Shown here in pieces: positions 17,045 through 25,642 of a DNA stretch of 64,000 nt (its first letter is position 1; the number at the start of each line of letters is the position of its first letter). A model generated the notes under the pieces. The model made no database searches, had not been told where the DNA came from, and saw nothing but the letters and a program-made list of their open reading frames with translations. Origin of the DNA: Lachnospiraceae bacterium JC7. Its GTDB lineage: Bacteria; Bacillota; Clostridia; Lachnospirales; Lachnospiraceae. The stretch lies in NCBI GenBank assembly GCA_000513555.1, contig ALYD01000012.1:34969-98968 (forward strand). The letters run 5' to 3'. The translations under genes were made by a program, and so were the position numbers.

Positions 17045-20002
17045 TTAGAACTTCCATCCCGGCAGGATTTTCAGAATCTCATTGATGTATGATGCCTTCA
17101 CCATTACTCCTGATAAAACAGGAAAATACATCATAAACAAAAAAGCTGAGCAGCCGGCTATCATTTTTACAGCTTTCTTTTCCTCCTGAAGTCTCAGTCG
17201 GTATACGCTGTAACAGATCATCAATATGAGCACCTTCGTACAGATAAAATACTGATATATAAATACCGTTCTTGTTATGAAAACCCATGGCAAAAGCATA
17301 CAAAGGTAAAATACAAGAAGCACCGCCGCAATCACATCTTTTTTGAAAGACAGATATACATGATGAAGAACCGATAACAGACCCAACCAGCAAATTACCG
17401 GGTTCGCAAAGGTGGCTATAACGCTCTTATATTCACCCAGATATGTTCTGAAATCAATCAGTGCCACCAGATCAAATAGCCATGTGTACCAGTCAGATGC
17501 ATAAGGGTGGGAGGCATGGGCCTGATTATGATAATACAGTATATGTACGCTGTTCTCCACCGCATGCTGCAGGATATTCTTTTCCGGATATACTCTGGCG
17601 AATGGTATATAGGAAAGTACATATACTATACAGGGCAGTAGCGCAAAGGAAACCACTCCCATGAGGATGAATCTCCACACCCATGCATAGTCGTTCCCCG
17701 AAGGACGCAGCTTATCCACACCATTATCAGGTTTCTCCTCATCATAAATCATGCCATCTTCACCCTGAGGTTTTACAGATAGCTCATAAGCCTTGAAACC
17801 CTTACCGCTCCTTTTCTCCAGAAGCTTTCCAATCATCCAAAAAAGCAGTATGAGTCCTATCCCGGGGGCCGCATACAGTGCTGTCCATTTGGTGGCAGCC
17901 CCAAAAGCAAACGCCAGGCCCGAAAAAAGGAGATATCTGTACTTTTCCTCCTGCAGAAAAGCCACCATTCCATAAAAAATACATAACACGAAAAAAGCCA
18001 CAAATATGTCTATGGTAGCTATCCTCGACAGAGTATAATGCATAAACTCCGTTATCTGCAGTACTCCGGCAAGGGTGGCGAAGCATGTTTTCCCTGTGAT
18101 TCTCAGCGCTAAAAGGTACATCACCGGTATGCACATCACACCGAACAAAAATCCCATGATACGGTAGCCAAAGGGATTCATCCCAAATACAGCTATCCCC
18201 AGTGATATTATTATCTTCCCAAGAGGCGGATGCGTATTTTCATAGATTTTTAAACCATGCAGAAATTCATAGCCGGTTCTTCCGTGATAAACTTCATCAA
18301 AAATCATGGAGTCAAAGCCTGTCGGAGCCACCTGCAGAGTATCCTGTTCATCAAAGACGGCTGCAGGAACATTACCCTTTTTTAAAGGTATCTGCTTACC
18401 ATTTTTATCCATACACACTATCTCACCTATCTCTGCAGCTTCCCCCTGGAAAATGAGGCAAAGCTCATGAGTCTTTTTATCAACCTTTATCTCCTTCCAG
18501 GTAAACATCCCTCCGAGCTTTGTTTCCTCTTCTACCTTTTTCCACTTGCCGTCCTCTGCACAGTAGAGATCGAACGCGATATCCTTTGACATCATAGGAT
18601 AAATGCATAATGTATGTACATCCTGACTTTTGTCCAGTGACACATATATTTCTTTTCCATACTCCGTTCCTTTTCCTATGATGCAGGAAGTTTCCGGTGC
18701 TTTCATGGTTCCGAGATGCATGGAACCGGCTATCGCAAAAACAGCAGTCAGTAGAAGTATGATTTTTATATCTATCCTTTTGATTGTCAATGCTTTACCC
18801 CTGTTCCATGATTCCGAAACTCCCCATGTGTTTATATCCTTTACCTGAGACAGACTCAGGGTTCTCAAACCTTTTCCGGAAAGCTCTCTGTAAAAAGCAT
18901 AAAGAGAAAAAATATACAGACATATGTTCAGGAAGCTTAAAAATTCCATGTTAAGCTGCATATTATAAAGGTAGTAAAAATACGTCTTCATGGAGATAAG
19001 CTGAAGTCCCAAAAGAATAACCCAGCCAATGCCTGATGAAAAAGCAAGCACTACTGCAAGTATTTCATACAAAAAGCCATACCTTTCATGCATGGAAGGA
19101 AGGAACAAGACACAGGTATATGCCAGAGTAAAGGCACACCAGATGCAATACCTCTTTGTATCAACTCTCTTTTTATAAAACACATACATGAATACACATA
19201 GAAGCACTGCTGCAAAGCCTATACACCAAAATTTATCTGTTTCATAGGACAGTCTAAGGAGATTCCATATGCTCGGATAATTCATGGTCATCTCTTTATA
19301 TGTTTCTGTCTGTTTTAGATATACCGAAAAAAAGTCACTTATGGATCTCCCCATTATGACATTGGGAATTGCAGTCAGAAGCATAGTAACTATACTTATC
19401 CCGAAGTGATATAGTCTTAGCTTTCCTGTTTTCCTTGCCACCCCTTCCAGATATACATAGACATAGAACGGAAACACAAATACCGTCTGAAGCTTAAAGG
19501 CAAGCGCCAGTCCAAGGAGCGCAAAGGAACTTATCAGTTCCTCTCGTCTAAAAAAGTAAAGAGACCATAGTATCGCAGAAACGTACATACTGTCGCACTG
19601 CCCCCATACTGCGGAATTAAGCCACACCGTAGGTAATAAAAGAGTGATTATATACCCTATAAGTGCTTGCTTTTTGCCGGCAATGTCCTTTACCAGATGA
19701 TATACCCCGAAAGCAAGAATATAATCAAATAAAACCGATAGAGCTTTGTATTTATAGATAGCTTCTCCGGGCAGCAGTTTAAGATCGTATATCAGTAACT
19801 GATAAAGAAAATTATAGTCTCCTACCTGGGTAGTCAATGCTTCCCTGGCACTCATTCCTGCGATTTTTTCATACCAGGGAAGTAAGCAAAACTTCATATC
19901 CCTGCTGATAAAATCTCTGAATATAAACCTCAGAAATAAAGCTGCCAGGCTGACAGCAATAAGTATGACCATATCCGGATTTATAATTCTTTTAAATTTC
20001 AT
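17045..20002 (-). CDS. Large GT-C protein: GT87/ALG-like N half plus PMT-like C half (copy 1)
   Basis: A 985-residue polytopic membrane protein. Residues ~1-400 are a multi-spanning GT-C-like region with an acidic first loop (RDFISRDM) and WLNSAVWGQCDSMYV. Residues ~430-550 form a soluble extracellular segment. From ~560 comes a second GT-C domain with hallmarks of protein O-mannosyltransferases: FDEVYHGRTGYEFLHG near 567 and THPPLGK near 593. PMT enzymes transfer sugar from a polyprenyl phosphate to Ser/Thr outside the membrane. The start at 20002 (MKFKRI) is chosen because GGAGAAG precedes it; the in-frame start 27 bases upstream has no site. It is paralogous to 22476-25430. The acceptor is not proven; wall polymers are an alternative. 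Confidence 0.8.
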   Translation of the reverse strand: MKFKRIINPDMVILIAVSLAALFLRFIFRDFISRDMKFCLLPWYEKIAGMSAREALTTQVGDYNFLYQLLIYDLKLLPGEAIYKYKALSVLFDYILAFGVYHLVKDIAGKKQALIGYIITLLLPTVWLNSAVWGQCDSMYVSAILWSLYFFRREELISSFALLGLALAFKLQTVFVFPFYVYVYLEGVARKTGKLRLYHFGISIVTMLLTAIPNVIMGRSISDFFSVYLKQTETYKEMTMNYPSIWNLLRLSYETDKFWCIGFAAVLLCVFMYVFYKKRVDTKRYCIWCAFTLAYTCVLFLPSMHERYGFLYEILAVVLAFSSGIGWVILLGLQLISMKTYFYYLYNMQLNMEFLSFLNICLYIFSLYAFYRELSGKGLRTLSLSQVKDINTWGVSESWNRGKALTIKRIDIKIILLLTAVFAIAGSMHLGTMKAPETSCIIGKGTEYGKEIYVSLDKSQDVHTLCIYPMMSKDIAFDLYCAEDGKWKKVEEETKLGGMFTWKEIKVDKKTHELCLIFQGEAAEIGEIVCMDKNGKQIPLKKGNVPAAVFDEQDTLQVAPTGFDSMIFDEVYHGRTGYEFLHGLKIYENTHPPLGKIIISLGIAVFGMNPFGYRIMGFLFGVMCIPVMYLLALRITGKTCFATLAGVLQITEFMHYTLSRIATIDIFVAFFVLCIFYGMVAFLQEEKYRYLLFSGLAFAFGAATKWTALYAAPGIGLILLFWMIGKLLEKRSGKGFKAYELSVKPQGEDGMIYDEEKPDNGVDKLRPSGNDYAWVWRFILMGVVSFALLPCIVYVLSYIPFARVYPEKNILQHAVENSVHILYYHNQAHASHPYASDWYTWLFDLVALIDFRTYLGEYKSVIATFANPVICWLGLLSVLHHVYLSFKKDVIAAVLLVFYLCMLLPWVFITRTVFIYQYFICTKVLILMICYSVYRLRLQEEKKAVKMIAGCSAFLFMMYFPVLSGVMVKASYINEILKILPGWKF

Positions 20003-20017
20003 ACTCGTTCTTCTCCA

Positions 20018-20046
20018 TAAAAAAAGCACCCGGATGGATGCTTTTT
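20018..20046 (-). terminator. Terminator-like hairpin directly before the copy-1 PMT gene
   Basis: On the minus strand GCATCC-ATCC-GGGTGC forms a 6-bp stem (one U-G pair) flanked by A5 and followed by seven T. The T run ends only a few bases before the Shine-Dalgarno of the gene starting at 20002, so it would act as an attenuator or separate the gene from the repeat-protein transcript. Confidence 0.7.
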
Positions 20047-20211
20047 TATTTCTCAGGAAATGTCTTTTTCATGAGATGATTTTATAATCAGTAACCGGCT
20101 ATATTAAAGCAACAAACTGTATAGATATAATCAACATCTATGCGTAGTTATCGAATTTTGACTTTGTACCACCGGTGTTTAAGCTTGGTACTGACGTAAC
20201 TAAGATTGGAT

Positions 20212-21225
20212 CTATGGTTCCGGTATCTCAGTTGGTTCTTCGCTTGATGACGGTTCTTCGCTTGATGACGGCTCTTCGCTTGATGACGGCTCTTCGCTTG
20301 ATGACGGCTCTTCGCTTGATGACGGCTCTTCGCTTGATGACGGCCCTTCAGTTGTTGACGGTCCTTCGGTTGTTGACGGCCCTTCAGTTGTTGACGGCCC
20401 TTCAGTTGTTGACGGCCCTTCAGTTGTTGACGGCCCTTCAGTTGTTGACGGCCCTTCAGTTGTTGACGGCCCTTCGGTTGTTGACGGCCCTTCGGTTGTT
20501 GACGGCCCTTCGGTTGTTGACGGCCCTTCGGTTGATGACGGCTCTTCACTTTCTACAGGCTTTTCACTCGGTTCTTCACTCTCTACAGGTTTTTCACTCG
20601 GTTCTTCACTTGGCTCTGCACTTGGAGCAACACTTGGCGGTGTATAATCACTGCCGCTATCCGAATCGCTGTCGGAAGATGATGATCCTCCGCTGCTTCC
20701 CTTCGTAGAATTTCCTACATTACTGTTCTCTGCAGGCTGTGAAAGTGAAGTATCTCTGTTATGAGGATTTGAAGGATCATACTTCACTTCATTTCCTGCA
20801 AAATCAGTCACAGGTATCCCTGCCTGTGCACAGGCAGCATATGTAGAGATCGTCCATCCCTCAGCCAAACCATAAACAGCAAAATGTGTATAGTAACTAA
20901 CTATATCATCGCCAAGCAAAGACTGAAGTTGAGGATATGCTGAGCGATAAGCCGCAACATCCAGCATGTCACTGCAGCATCTGCCCTGATAGATTCCATA
21001 GTTGCAGAAATTCTCAAACAGCGCAGTCGGATCCGTACCAACCAAAGCTACCACATCCGGATTCTCCCGAGCATAAACCTCCGCGTTAAAAATCCCTCGT
21101 AGTGCCTCCACATCCGTCGCGGTTGCATAATGCGGTGCCGCAATAATTGCATTTGCCATAGGGGCACCCAGTACCGTTGCACTTACTCCCAGAACTGCCA
21201 GCTTCAAAGCTAATTTATTTTTCAT
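20212..21225 (-). CDS. Secreted Ser/Thr/Pro/Glu-rich repeat protein (mucin-like)
   Basis: A 337-residue protein with a clear signal peptide (about residues 1-26, ending PMANA). Two related ~40-residue units follow: YARENPDVVALVGTDP...NYGIYQGR and YRSAYPQLQSLLGDD...VYGLAEGW. A Gly/Ser/Asp linker leads to a C-terminal half with PSEEPSEKPVE-type units, one SSTEGP, ten STTEGP and six SSSEEP hexapeptides. It ends TEIPEP without a sortase motif, membrane anchor or wall-binding repeat. The start at 21225 has GAGGAGG seven bases upstream. It sits 52 bases after a GT2 gene and before a PMT-like gene, so it is a strong candidate acceptor for O-glycosylation; this is inference. Confidence 0.85.
   Translation of the reverse strand: MKNKLALKLAVLGVSATVLGAPMANAIIAAPHYATATDVEALRGIFNAEVYARENPDVVALVGTDPTALFENFCNYGIYQGRCCSDMLDVAAYRSAYPQLQSLLGDDIVSYYTHFAVYGLAEGWTISTYAACAQAGIPVTDFAGNEVKYDPSNPHNRDTSLSQPAENSNVGNSTKGSSGGSSSSDSDSDSGSDYTPPSVAPSAEPSEEPSEKPVESEEPSEKPVESEEPSSTEGPSTTEGPSTTEGPSTTEGPSTTEGPSTTEGPSTTEGPSTTEGPSTTEGPSTTEGPSTTEGPSSSEEPSSSEEPSSSEEPSSSEEPSSSEEPSSSEEPTEIPEP
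20233..20538 (-). repeat. 17 tandem 18-bp repeats encoding STTEGP / SSSEEP hexapeptides
   Basis: Six 18-bp units (20233-20340) encode SSSEEP and eleven (20341-20538) encode ten STTEGP and one SSTEGP. Units differ mainly at third positions (TCA/TCG, GGC/GGT), so they are near-identical. Because 18 is a multiple of three, gain or loss of units changes protein length without breaking the frame. All reading frames stay open through the array, which creates spurious ORFs. Confidence 0.95.
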
Positions 21226-21277
21226 TCTTCCTCCTCGCTCTATACTCTTTATTACATGTAATCTATGACCAAGTTCC

Positions 21278-22228
21278 TCATTCGATACGTTCCGAAATGA
21301 TATACCTGGGTCTCTTCTTTGACTCCATATATATCTTCCCGACGTACTCACCGATCAGACCCAGACTAAACATCTGACAGCCTGAAACGAAACAGATGAT
21401 ACTTGTCATACTCGCCCATCCTGATACCGTCTCTCCTCTCAGAGCCTGTATCACCGCCCACATAACACCTATGAAGCTGATGAAAGCGATAAGAAAGCCA
21501 AAAATAGTCACATATCGTATTGGCTTAACTGACAGACTGGTGATTCCGTCAAAGGCAAGCCCGCACATTTTTTTCAGCGGATAATGACTAACCCCGGCCA
21601 TACGTTCCTTCCTGTCATAAAAGACAGTTGCACTTTTAAATCCAACCAGGGGAATAAGTCCACGAAGGAACAGATTCACCTCTTTAAAATCAGAAAATGC
21701 TTCAAGAGCTCTCTTTGATATAAGCCTGTAGTCCGCATGGTTAAATACAACCTCAGTGCCCATACCATTCATGAATCTGTAAAAGCTTTCCGCTGTAAAC
21801 CTTTTAAAGAAACTATCTGTATCTCTTTTTTTCCTCACGCCGTACACGATGTCATAGCCTTCCGCAAATCTTCTGATCATTTCATCCATGGCATCTACAT
21901 CATCCTGTCCGTCACAGTCGATGGATATGGTGATGTCACTTCGATTCATTGCTTCCATCAGCCCTGCAAGAAGGGCTCTCTGATGTCCGAAATTCCGGCT
22001 TAGACTGATTCCTTTGAAATGCCTGTCCTTACCGGATAAATCTTTGATTAAATCCCAGGTTGTGTCACTGCTTCCGTCATTCACAAACAGTATTTTGCTT
22101 TCTTCACTTATCAGTTTGTTATCTTCCAAGGATATGATCTTTTTCAAAAACATATCGCCTGCCACAGGAAGCACATCCTCCTCGTTGTAGCAAGGAATAA
22201 CAATCCAAAGTATCGGTGCATCTTTCAT
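21278..22228 (-). CDS. GT2 polyprenyl-phosphate glycosyltransferase (DPM1/GtrB-like), copy 1
   Basis: A 316-residue family 2 glycosyltransferase. The cytoplasmic catalytic part has WIVIPCYNEEDVLPV, VNDGSSDTTW and the DxD-type segment SIDCDGQDDVDAMD, followed by two C-terminal membrane segments (about 235-262 and 270-295). Such enzymes load a sugar from a nucleotide donor onto undecaprenyl or polyprenyl phosphate, the donor used by PMT-like enzymes. The start at 22228 has AGGGG upstream; the longer reading frame from the TTG at 22303 would begin inside the promoter. The sugar (mannose, glucose or other) cannot be told from sequence. It is a paralogue of 25643-26593 with the same length. Confidence 0.88.
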   Translation of the reverse strand: MKDAPILWIVIPCYNEEDVLPVAGDMFLKKIISLEDNKLISEESKILFVNDGSSDTTWDLIKDLSGKDRHFKGISLSRNFGHQRALLAGLMEAMNRSDITISIDCDGQDDVDAMDEMIRRFAEGYDIVYGVRKKRDTDSFFKRFTAESFYRFMNGMGTEVVFNHADYRLISKRALEAFSDFKEVNLFLRGLIPLVGFKSATVFYDRKERMAGVSHYPLKKMCGLAFDGITSLSVKPIRYVTIFGFLIAFISFIGVMWAVIQALRGETVSGWASMTSIICFVSGCQMFSLGLIGEYVGKIYMESKKRPRYIISERIE

Positions 22229-22275
22229 ATCAGCCCCTAAGTTTGTGAAACAAATTCGGCTAAAGTTACATAACT

Positions 22276-22303
22276 GTTGTATCATGTAACCCCCCCCCGT
22301 CAA
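22276..22303 (-). promoter_or_regulatory. Candidate phase-variable promoter with G9 tract in the spacer
   Basis: On the minus strand TTGACG (22303-22298) and TACAAC (22281-22276, with an extended-type TGA before it) are separated by 16 bases, eight of them G. The full G9 tract is 22298-22290. The transcript would start near 22269, about 40 bases before the GT2 start at 22228. One more G would give the optimal 17-base spacer. Confidence 0.6.
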
Positions 22304-22403
22304 GTTTTATCTAAATTCATGTCAGAATTGTGCATTTTATTATTATTTTTACACAAAGCTTTATTAACACGATACTTTTCATCCTGTCATTTCCTTCCAA
22401 AAC

Positions 22404-22446
22404 AAAAGTGCAGTTGTTTGAGTGAAATCAAACAACTGCACTTTTT
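22404..22446. terminator. Strong bidirectional terminator after the copy-2 PMT gene
   Basis: An 18-bp perfect stem (22404-22421 with 22428-22445) and 6-base loop, with A run on one side and T run on the other. It isolates the copy-1 GT2 gene from the upstream operon, supporting an independent promoter for that gene. Confidence 0.9.
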
Positions 22447-22475
22447 ACATCCGGTGCGTCACTTACGTCATAAGT

Positions 22476-25430
22476 TCAGAACCACCATTTAGGCAGGACC
22501 TTCAGTATCTCATTAATATATGCGGTCTTCACCAGTACTCCGGAAAGAACAGGCAGGTAGGCAATAAACAAAAAGCCTGATATTCCCGCCACCGCACAAA
22601 GAACCTTTTCTTCATTTATAAACCTCAGCTTATATATGCTGTAACAGATCATAAATATAAGGACCTTCGTGCAAATAAAATACTGATATATAAATACTGT
22701 TCTCGAAATGAACATCCACGGAAGAAGCATGCAAATGTAAAATACGAGAAGTATTGCAGCTATCTTATCCCTTCTGTAGCTTAAATAAACATGATGGGCT
22801 ACCGCCGCAAGTCCTGTATAGCAGATAAAAGGATTAACAAAAGTCGCTATGACCCCTTTATATTCTCCAATGTAAACTCTTGAATCGACCAAAGGTATCC
22901 AGTCAAATAACCATGTATACCATGAGGATTCGTAAGGATGCGGTGCGTTCACTCCCCTATGGTAACTCAGCATATGTATACTGTTGGATATGGCATGCTG
23001 AAGGATATTCTTTTCCGGATATGCTTTAAGAAAAGGAATATACGAAAGCACATATACTATAGACGGAAGAATAATATATACGCCTATACAGATAAGTACA
23101 ATCCGTACTATCCCTTTATATCCGCCTATTCTGCCTCCGCCCTGTTTTCTCTCTTTTTCCGTTCTGTTCTTCGTCCGGTTATCCGATGTTTCTGTCTGTG
23201 CCGGCCTCCACTTGCGGAGCAGCCATACAAAAAGTATCACCGCAACTCCCGAAGCAGCATAAATAGCAGTCCATTTTGTGGCAGCTCCCAGCGAAAAAGC
23301 CGCTCCCGACAATATGAGATATTTTTCCTTCTCCTCCTGAACAAATGCAGTAACACCATAAAACATCACGAGTACAAAGAACGCCACGAAAATATCTATG
23401 GTTGCGATTCGCGACAAAGTATAGTGCATAAATTCCGTCATTTGAAGAACTGCTGCCAGCATGCCGTAGGCTGTTTTTCCTGTTATCCTTGATCCGAATA
23501 GATACACAACAGGAATGCATATCGCACCGAATAAAAGGCTCATGATCCTGTATCCGAAGGGATTCATGCCAAAAAGTCTTACACCTATGGAAATAATGGT
23601 TTTCCCAAGGGGCGGATGTGTATTTTCATATATCTTCAGGCCGTGCAAAAATTCATAGGCAGTCCTGCCATGATAGATCTCATCAAATATCATTGACTCA
23701 AAGGCAGTCGGCAGATTCCTGAGACAATCCTGTTCATCAAACAGTTCTGCCGGCTTCGCTTCTCCGGATACGGGAATTTGCCTTCCCTCAGAGTCGAGGC
23801 ATACTATCTCGGCTATTTGAGCTTCAGGATCTTTAAATATTACACAAAGCTGATGAGTCTTTACATCCGCATCCATTTGTTTCCATGTGAATGCTCCTTT
23901 ATGGTCGGCCTCACCCTCGATCTTCTTCCATTCACCATCATCGGCATAGAAAAGATCAAATTTAATGTCCTTTGACAAAAGAGGGTAGATACAGACTGTT
24001 TTTACATGCTTTTCAGAGTCAAATGGTACATATACCTCATGCCCCTCTTCCGTTTCAACGCCCACTTCTACAGCTGTTTCCGGTGCTTTCATTTGTCCGA
24101 GATGCATGGAACCGTACACAAGAAAGATAACGGTCAGGATCAGCATCGCTTTTTTATCATATGATGAGATCCCTGCTGCCTTTATGCCCCTTTTATCCCC
24201 ATTAGGTCTGACGCCTTCCATATCAGTTTCCGGTAACTTTTCCTCATGAAATGGATCAATGCCTTTTTCACGCGCAAACAATGTGGACCTCATCGGTTTT
24301 CCTGAGACTTCCCTATAAAAGGCATAAATCATGAAGACATATAAAGATACATTTATAATGCTCAAAAGCTCCATATTCAGAGGCGTATGATAAAGGAAAT
24401 AAAAATATGTCTTCATGGAGATAAGCTGAGTAATCATCACCGCATACCATCCTGCTCCTGTACATAATGCGAGCAAAACAGCAAGGATTTCATATATATA
24501 TCCATATCTTTCATTCATTCCCGGCAGGAACAGCACACAGGTATATGAAAGCAGAAATGCGCACCACAGGAAATGTCTCCCAAAGATGTCAACATTATTC
24601 CTGTAGAACCATATCATGAGACCGCACAGTATCAGAAGCGTAAAACCTATACACCACCATTTATCCGAATCATAGGATAATCTCATCAGTTTCCAGACAC
24701 CGGGATAATTCCCGGATATCACTCCGTATTTTCCCGTCCGGCTGAAATAAACAGCGATCAGATCGGTAATAGGTCTTCCCGCAAGGATATTCGGACATGA
24801 GGCCCATATCATAGTCACAGGTATCGTTACGAAATGAAGCAACTGAAGCCTGGTTTTTTTCTTTATAAACCCATATATGTAAACAAACAAAAAGAAGGGC
24901 AATACAAATACTGTCTGTGATCCGAAAGCCATAGCCAGGCCAAGCAGTATGACAGATCCTGTCGTCTTTTCGTTAAACAGCAGATACAAAGCTATAACGA
25001 TCAAAGAAACATATATACTGTCACATTGTCCCCATGCTGCCGAATTAAGCCAGACCGTAGGCAGAAACAGCGTTACGGCATATCCTGTGACAGCCTTCCC
25101 TGAGTCAGTATATTTTTTCACGAAGAAATAGACTCCAAGCGCCAGTACAAAGTCAAAAAGACAGGATAATAACTTGTACTTGAATACAGAATCTCCCGGA
25201 AAACGCGTGAGTCCATATATCATCAGCTGATAAAGCGGATAATAATTTCCTACCTGCGTCACCAGAGCCCTGCGAAAGCTAAGTCTTGGCAGTTCCTCAT
25301 ACCACGGCACCAGGCAGGCCTTCATATCGTTACTGATAAGCTCTCTGAACATGTATCTCAGCAGAATCGCCGAAAGACCGATAAGCAGCATCCATATATA
25401 TTCTATTTTTACTATCTTTTTCTGTTTCAT
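22476..25430 (-). CDS. Large GT-C protein: GT87/ALG-like N half plus PMT-like C half (copy 2)
   Basis: A 984-residue paralogue of 17045-20002 with the same three-part build: N-terminal multi-spanning GT-C-like region (RELISNDM, WLNSAAWGQCDSIYV), extracellular segment about 440-560, then a PMT-like domain with FDEIYHGRTAYEFLHG near residue 580 and THPPLGK. A Lys/Arg-rich loop (about 750-775, TKNRTEKERKQ) differs from copy 1. The start at 25430 (MKQKKI) has GGGGAAAG upstream; the in-frame start 21 bases earlier is less well placed. It follows its own GT2 gene with a 213-base structured leader. It probably uses a lipid-linked sugar to modify a surface acceptor. Confidence 0.8.
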   Translation of the reverse strand: MKQKKIVKIEYIWMLLIGLSAILLRYMFRELISNDMKACLVPWYEELPRLSFRRALVTQVGNYYPLYQLMIYGLTRFPGDSVFKYKLLSCLFDFVLALGVYFFVKKYTDSGKAVTGYAVTLFLPTVWLNSAAWGQCDSIYVSLIVIALYLLFNEKTTGSVILLGLAMAFGSQTVFVLPFFLFVYIYGFIKKKTRLQLLHFVTIPVTMIWASCPNILAGRPITDLIAVYFSRTGKYGVISGNYPGVWKLMRLSYDSDKWWCIGFTLLILCGLMIWFYRNNVDIFGRHFLWCAFLLSYTCVLFLPGMNERYGYIYEILAVLLALCTGAGWYAVMITQLISMKTYFYFLYHTPLNMELLSIINVSLYVFMIYAFYREVSGKPMRSTLFAREKGIDPFHEEKLPETDMEGVRPNGDKRGIKAAGISSYDKKAMLILTVIFLVYGSMHLGQMKAPETAVEVGVETEEGHEVYVPFDSEKHVKTVCIYPLLSKDIKFDLFYADDGEWKKIEGEADHKGAFTWKQMDADVKTHQLCVIFKDPEAQIAEIVCLDSEGRQIPVSGEAKPAELFDEQDCLRNLPTAFESMIFDEIYHGRTAYEFLHGLKIYENTHPPLGKTIISIGVRLFGMNPFGYRIMSLLFGAICIPVVYLFGSRITGKTAYGMLAAVLQMTEFMHYTLSRIATIDIFVAFFVLVMFYGVTAFVQEEKEKYLILSGAAFSLGAATKWTAIYAASGVAVILFVWLLRKWRPAQTETSDNRTKNRTEKERKQGGGRIGGYKGIVRIVLICIGVYIILPSIVYVLSYIPFLKAYPEKNILQHAISNSIHMLSYHRGVNAPHPYESSWYTWLFDWIPLVDSRVYIGEYKGVIATFVNPFICYTGLAAVAHHVYLSYRRDKIAAILLVFYICMLLPWMFISRTVFIYQYFICTKVLIFMICYSIYKLRFINEEKVLCAVAGISGFLFIAYLPVLSGVLVKTAYINEILKVLPKWWF

Positions 25431-25449
25431 ACTTTCCCCGTTTTTACCC

Positions 25450-25532
25450 AAAAAAGAGCACCCGCCTGAGTATATACCATTCTTTCACCTTTATACAGCA
25501 AAATGTACATACCATTTGGAATGCTCTTTTTT
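25450..25532 (-). promoter_or_regulatory. Structured leader of the copy-2 PMT gene (possible attenuator)
   Basis: An 11-bp perfect closing stem (25522-25532 with 25450-25460, AAAAAAGAGCA / TGCTCTTTTTT) encloses about 60 bases. Inside, CAAATG/CATTTTG and GTATA/TATAC can form two further hairpins, a three-way junction shape. The U run of the closing stem ends about 20 bases before the start codon, matching the position of the hairpin before copy 1. Confidence 0.5.
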
Positions 25533-25642
25533 CTTCTCTTTATTTCGTCTTAAACGTCTTTGATCAAGACTTTCCGACTCCCCTTATTCCTTTCGAAATA
25601 ATCTTTAAAATCTATTAAATGATCGCCTATGCGTTCATCACA

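Noticed and set aside
20148..20708. Long open frames on both strands over the repeat array (Lys/Gln/Arg-rich and Leu/Thr/Ala-rich products)
   Set aside because: They are by-products of an 18-bp repeat without stops. They lack ribosome sites, and the real frame has a signal peptide and family-like units.
22229..22303. TTG start at 22303 giving GT2 copy 1 a 25-residue extension through the G tract (translational phase variation)
   Set aside because: The TTG coincides with the -35 box, there is no ribosome site, and the paralogue begins at the position equivalent to 22228.
25450..25532. 24-codon frame (MVCTFC...) in the leader of PMT copy 2 as a leader peptide
   Set aside because: There is no ribosome site before its ATG and no run of regulatory codons.
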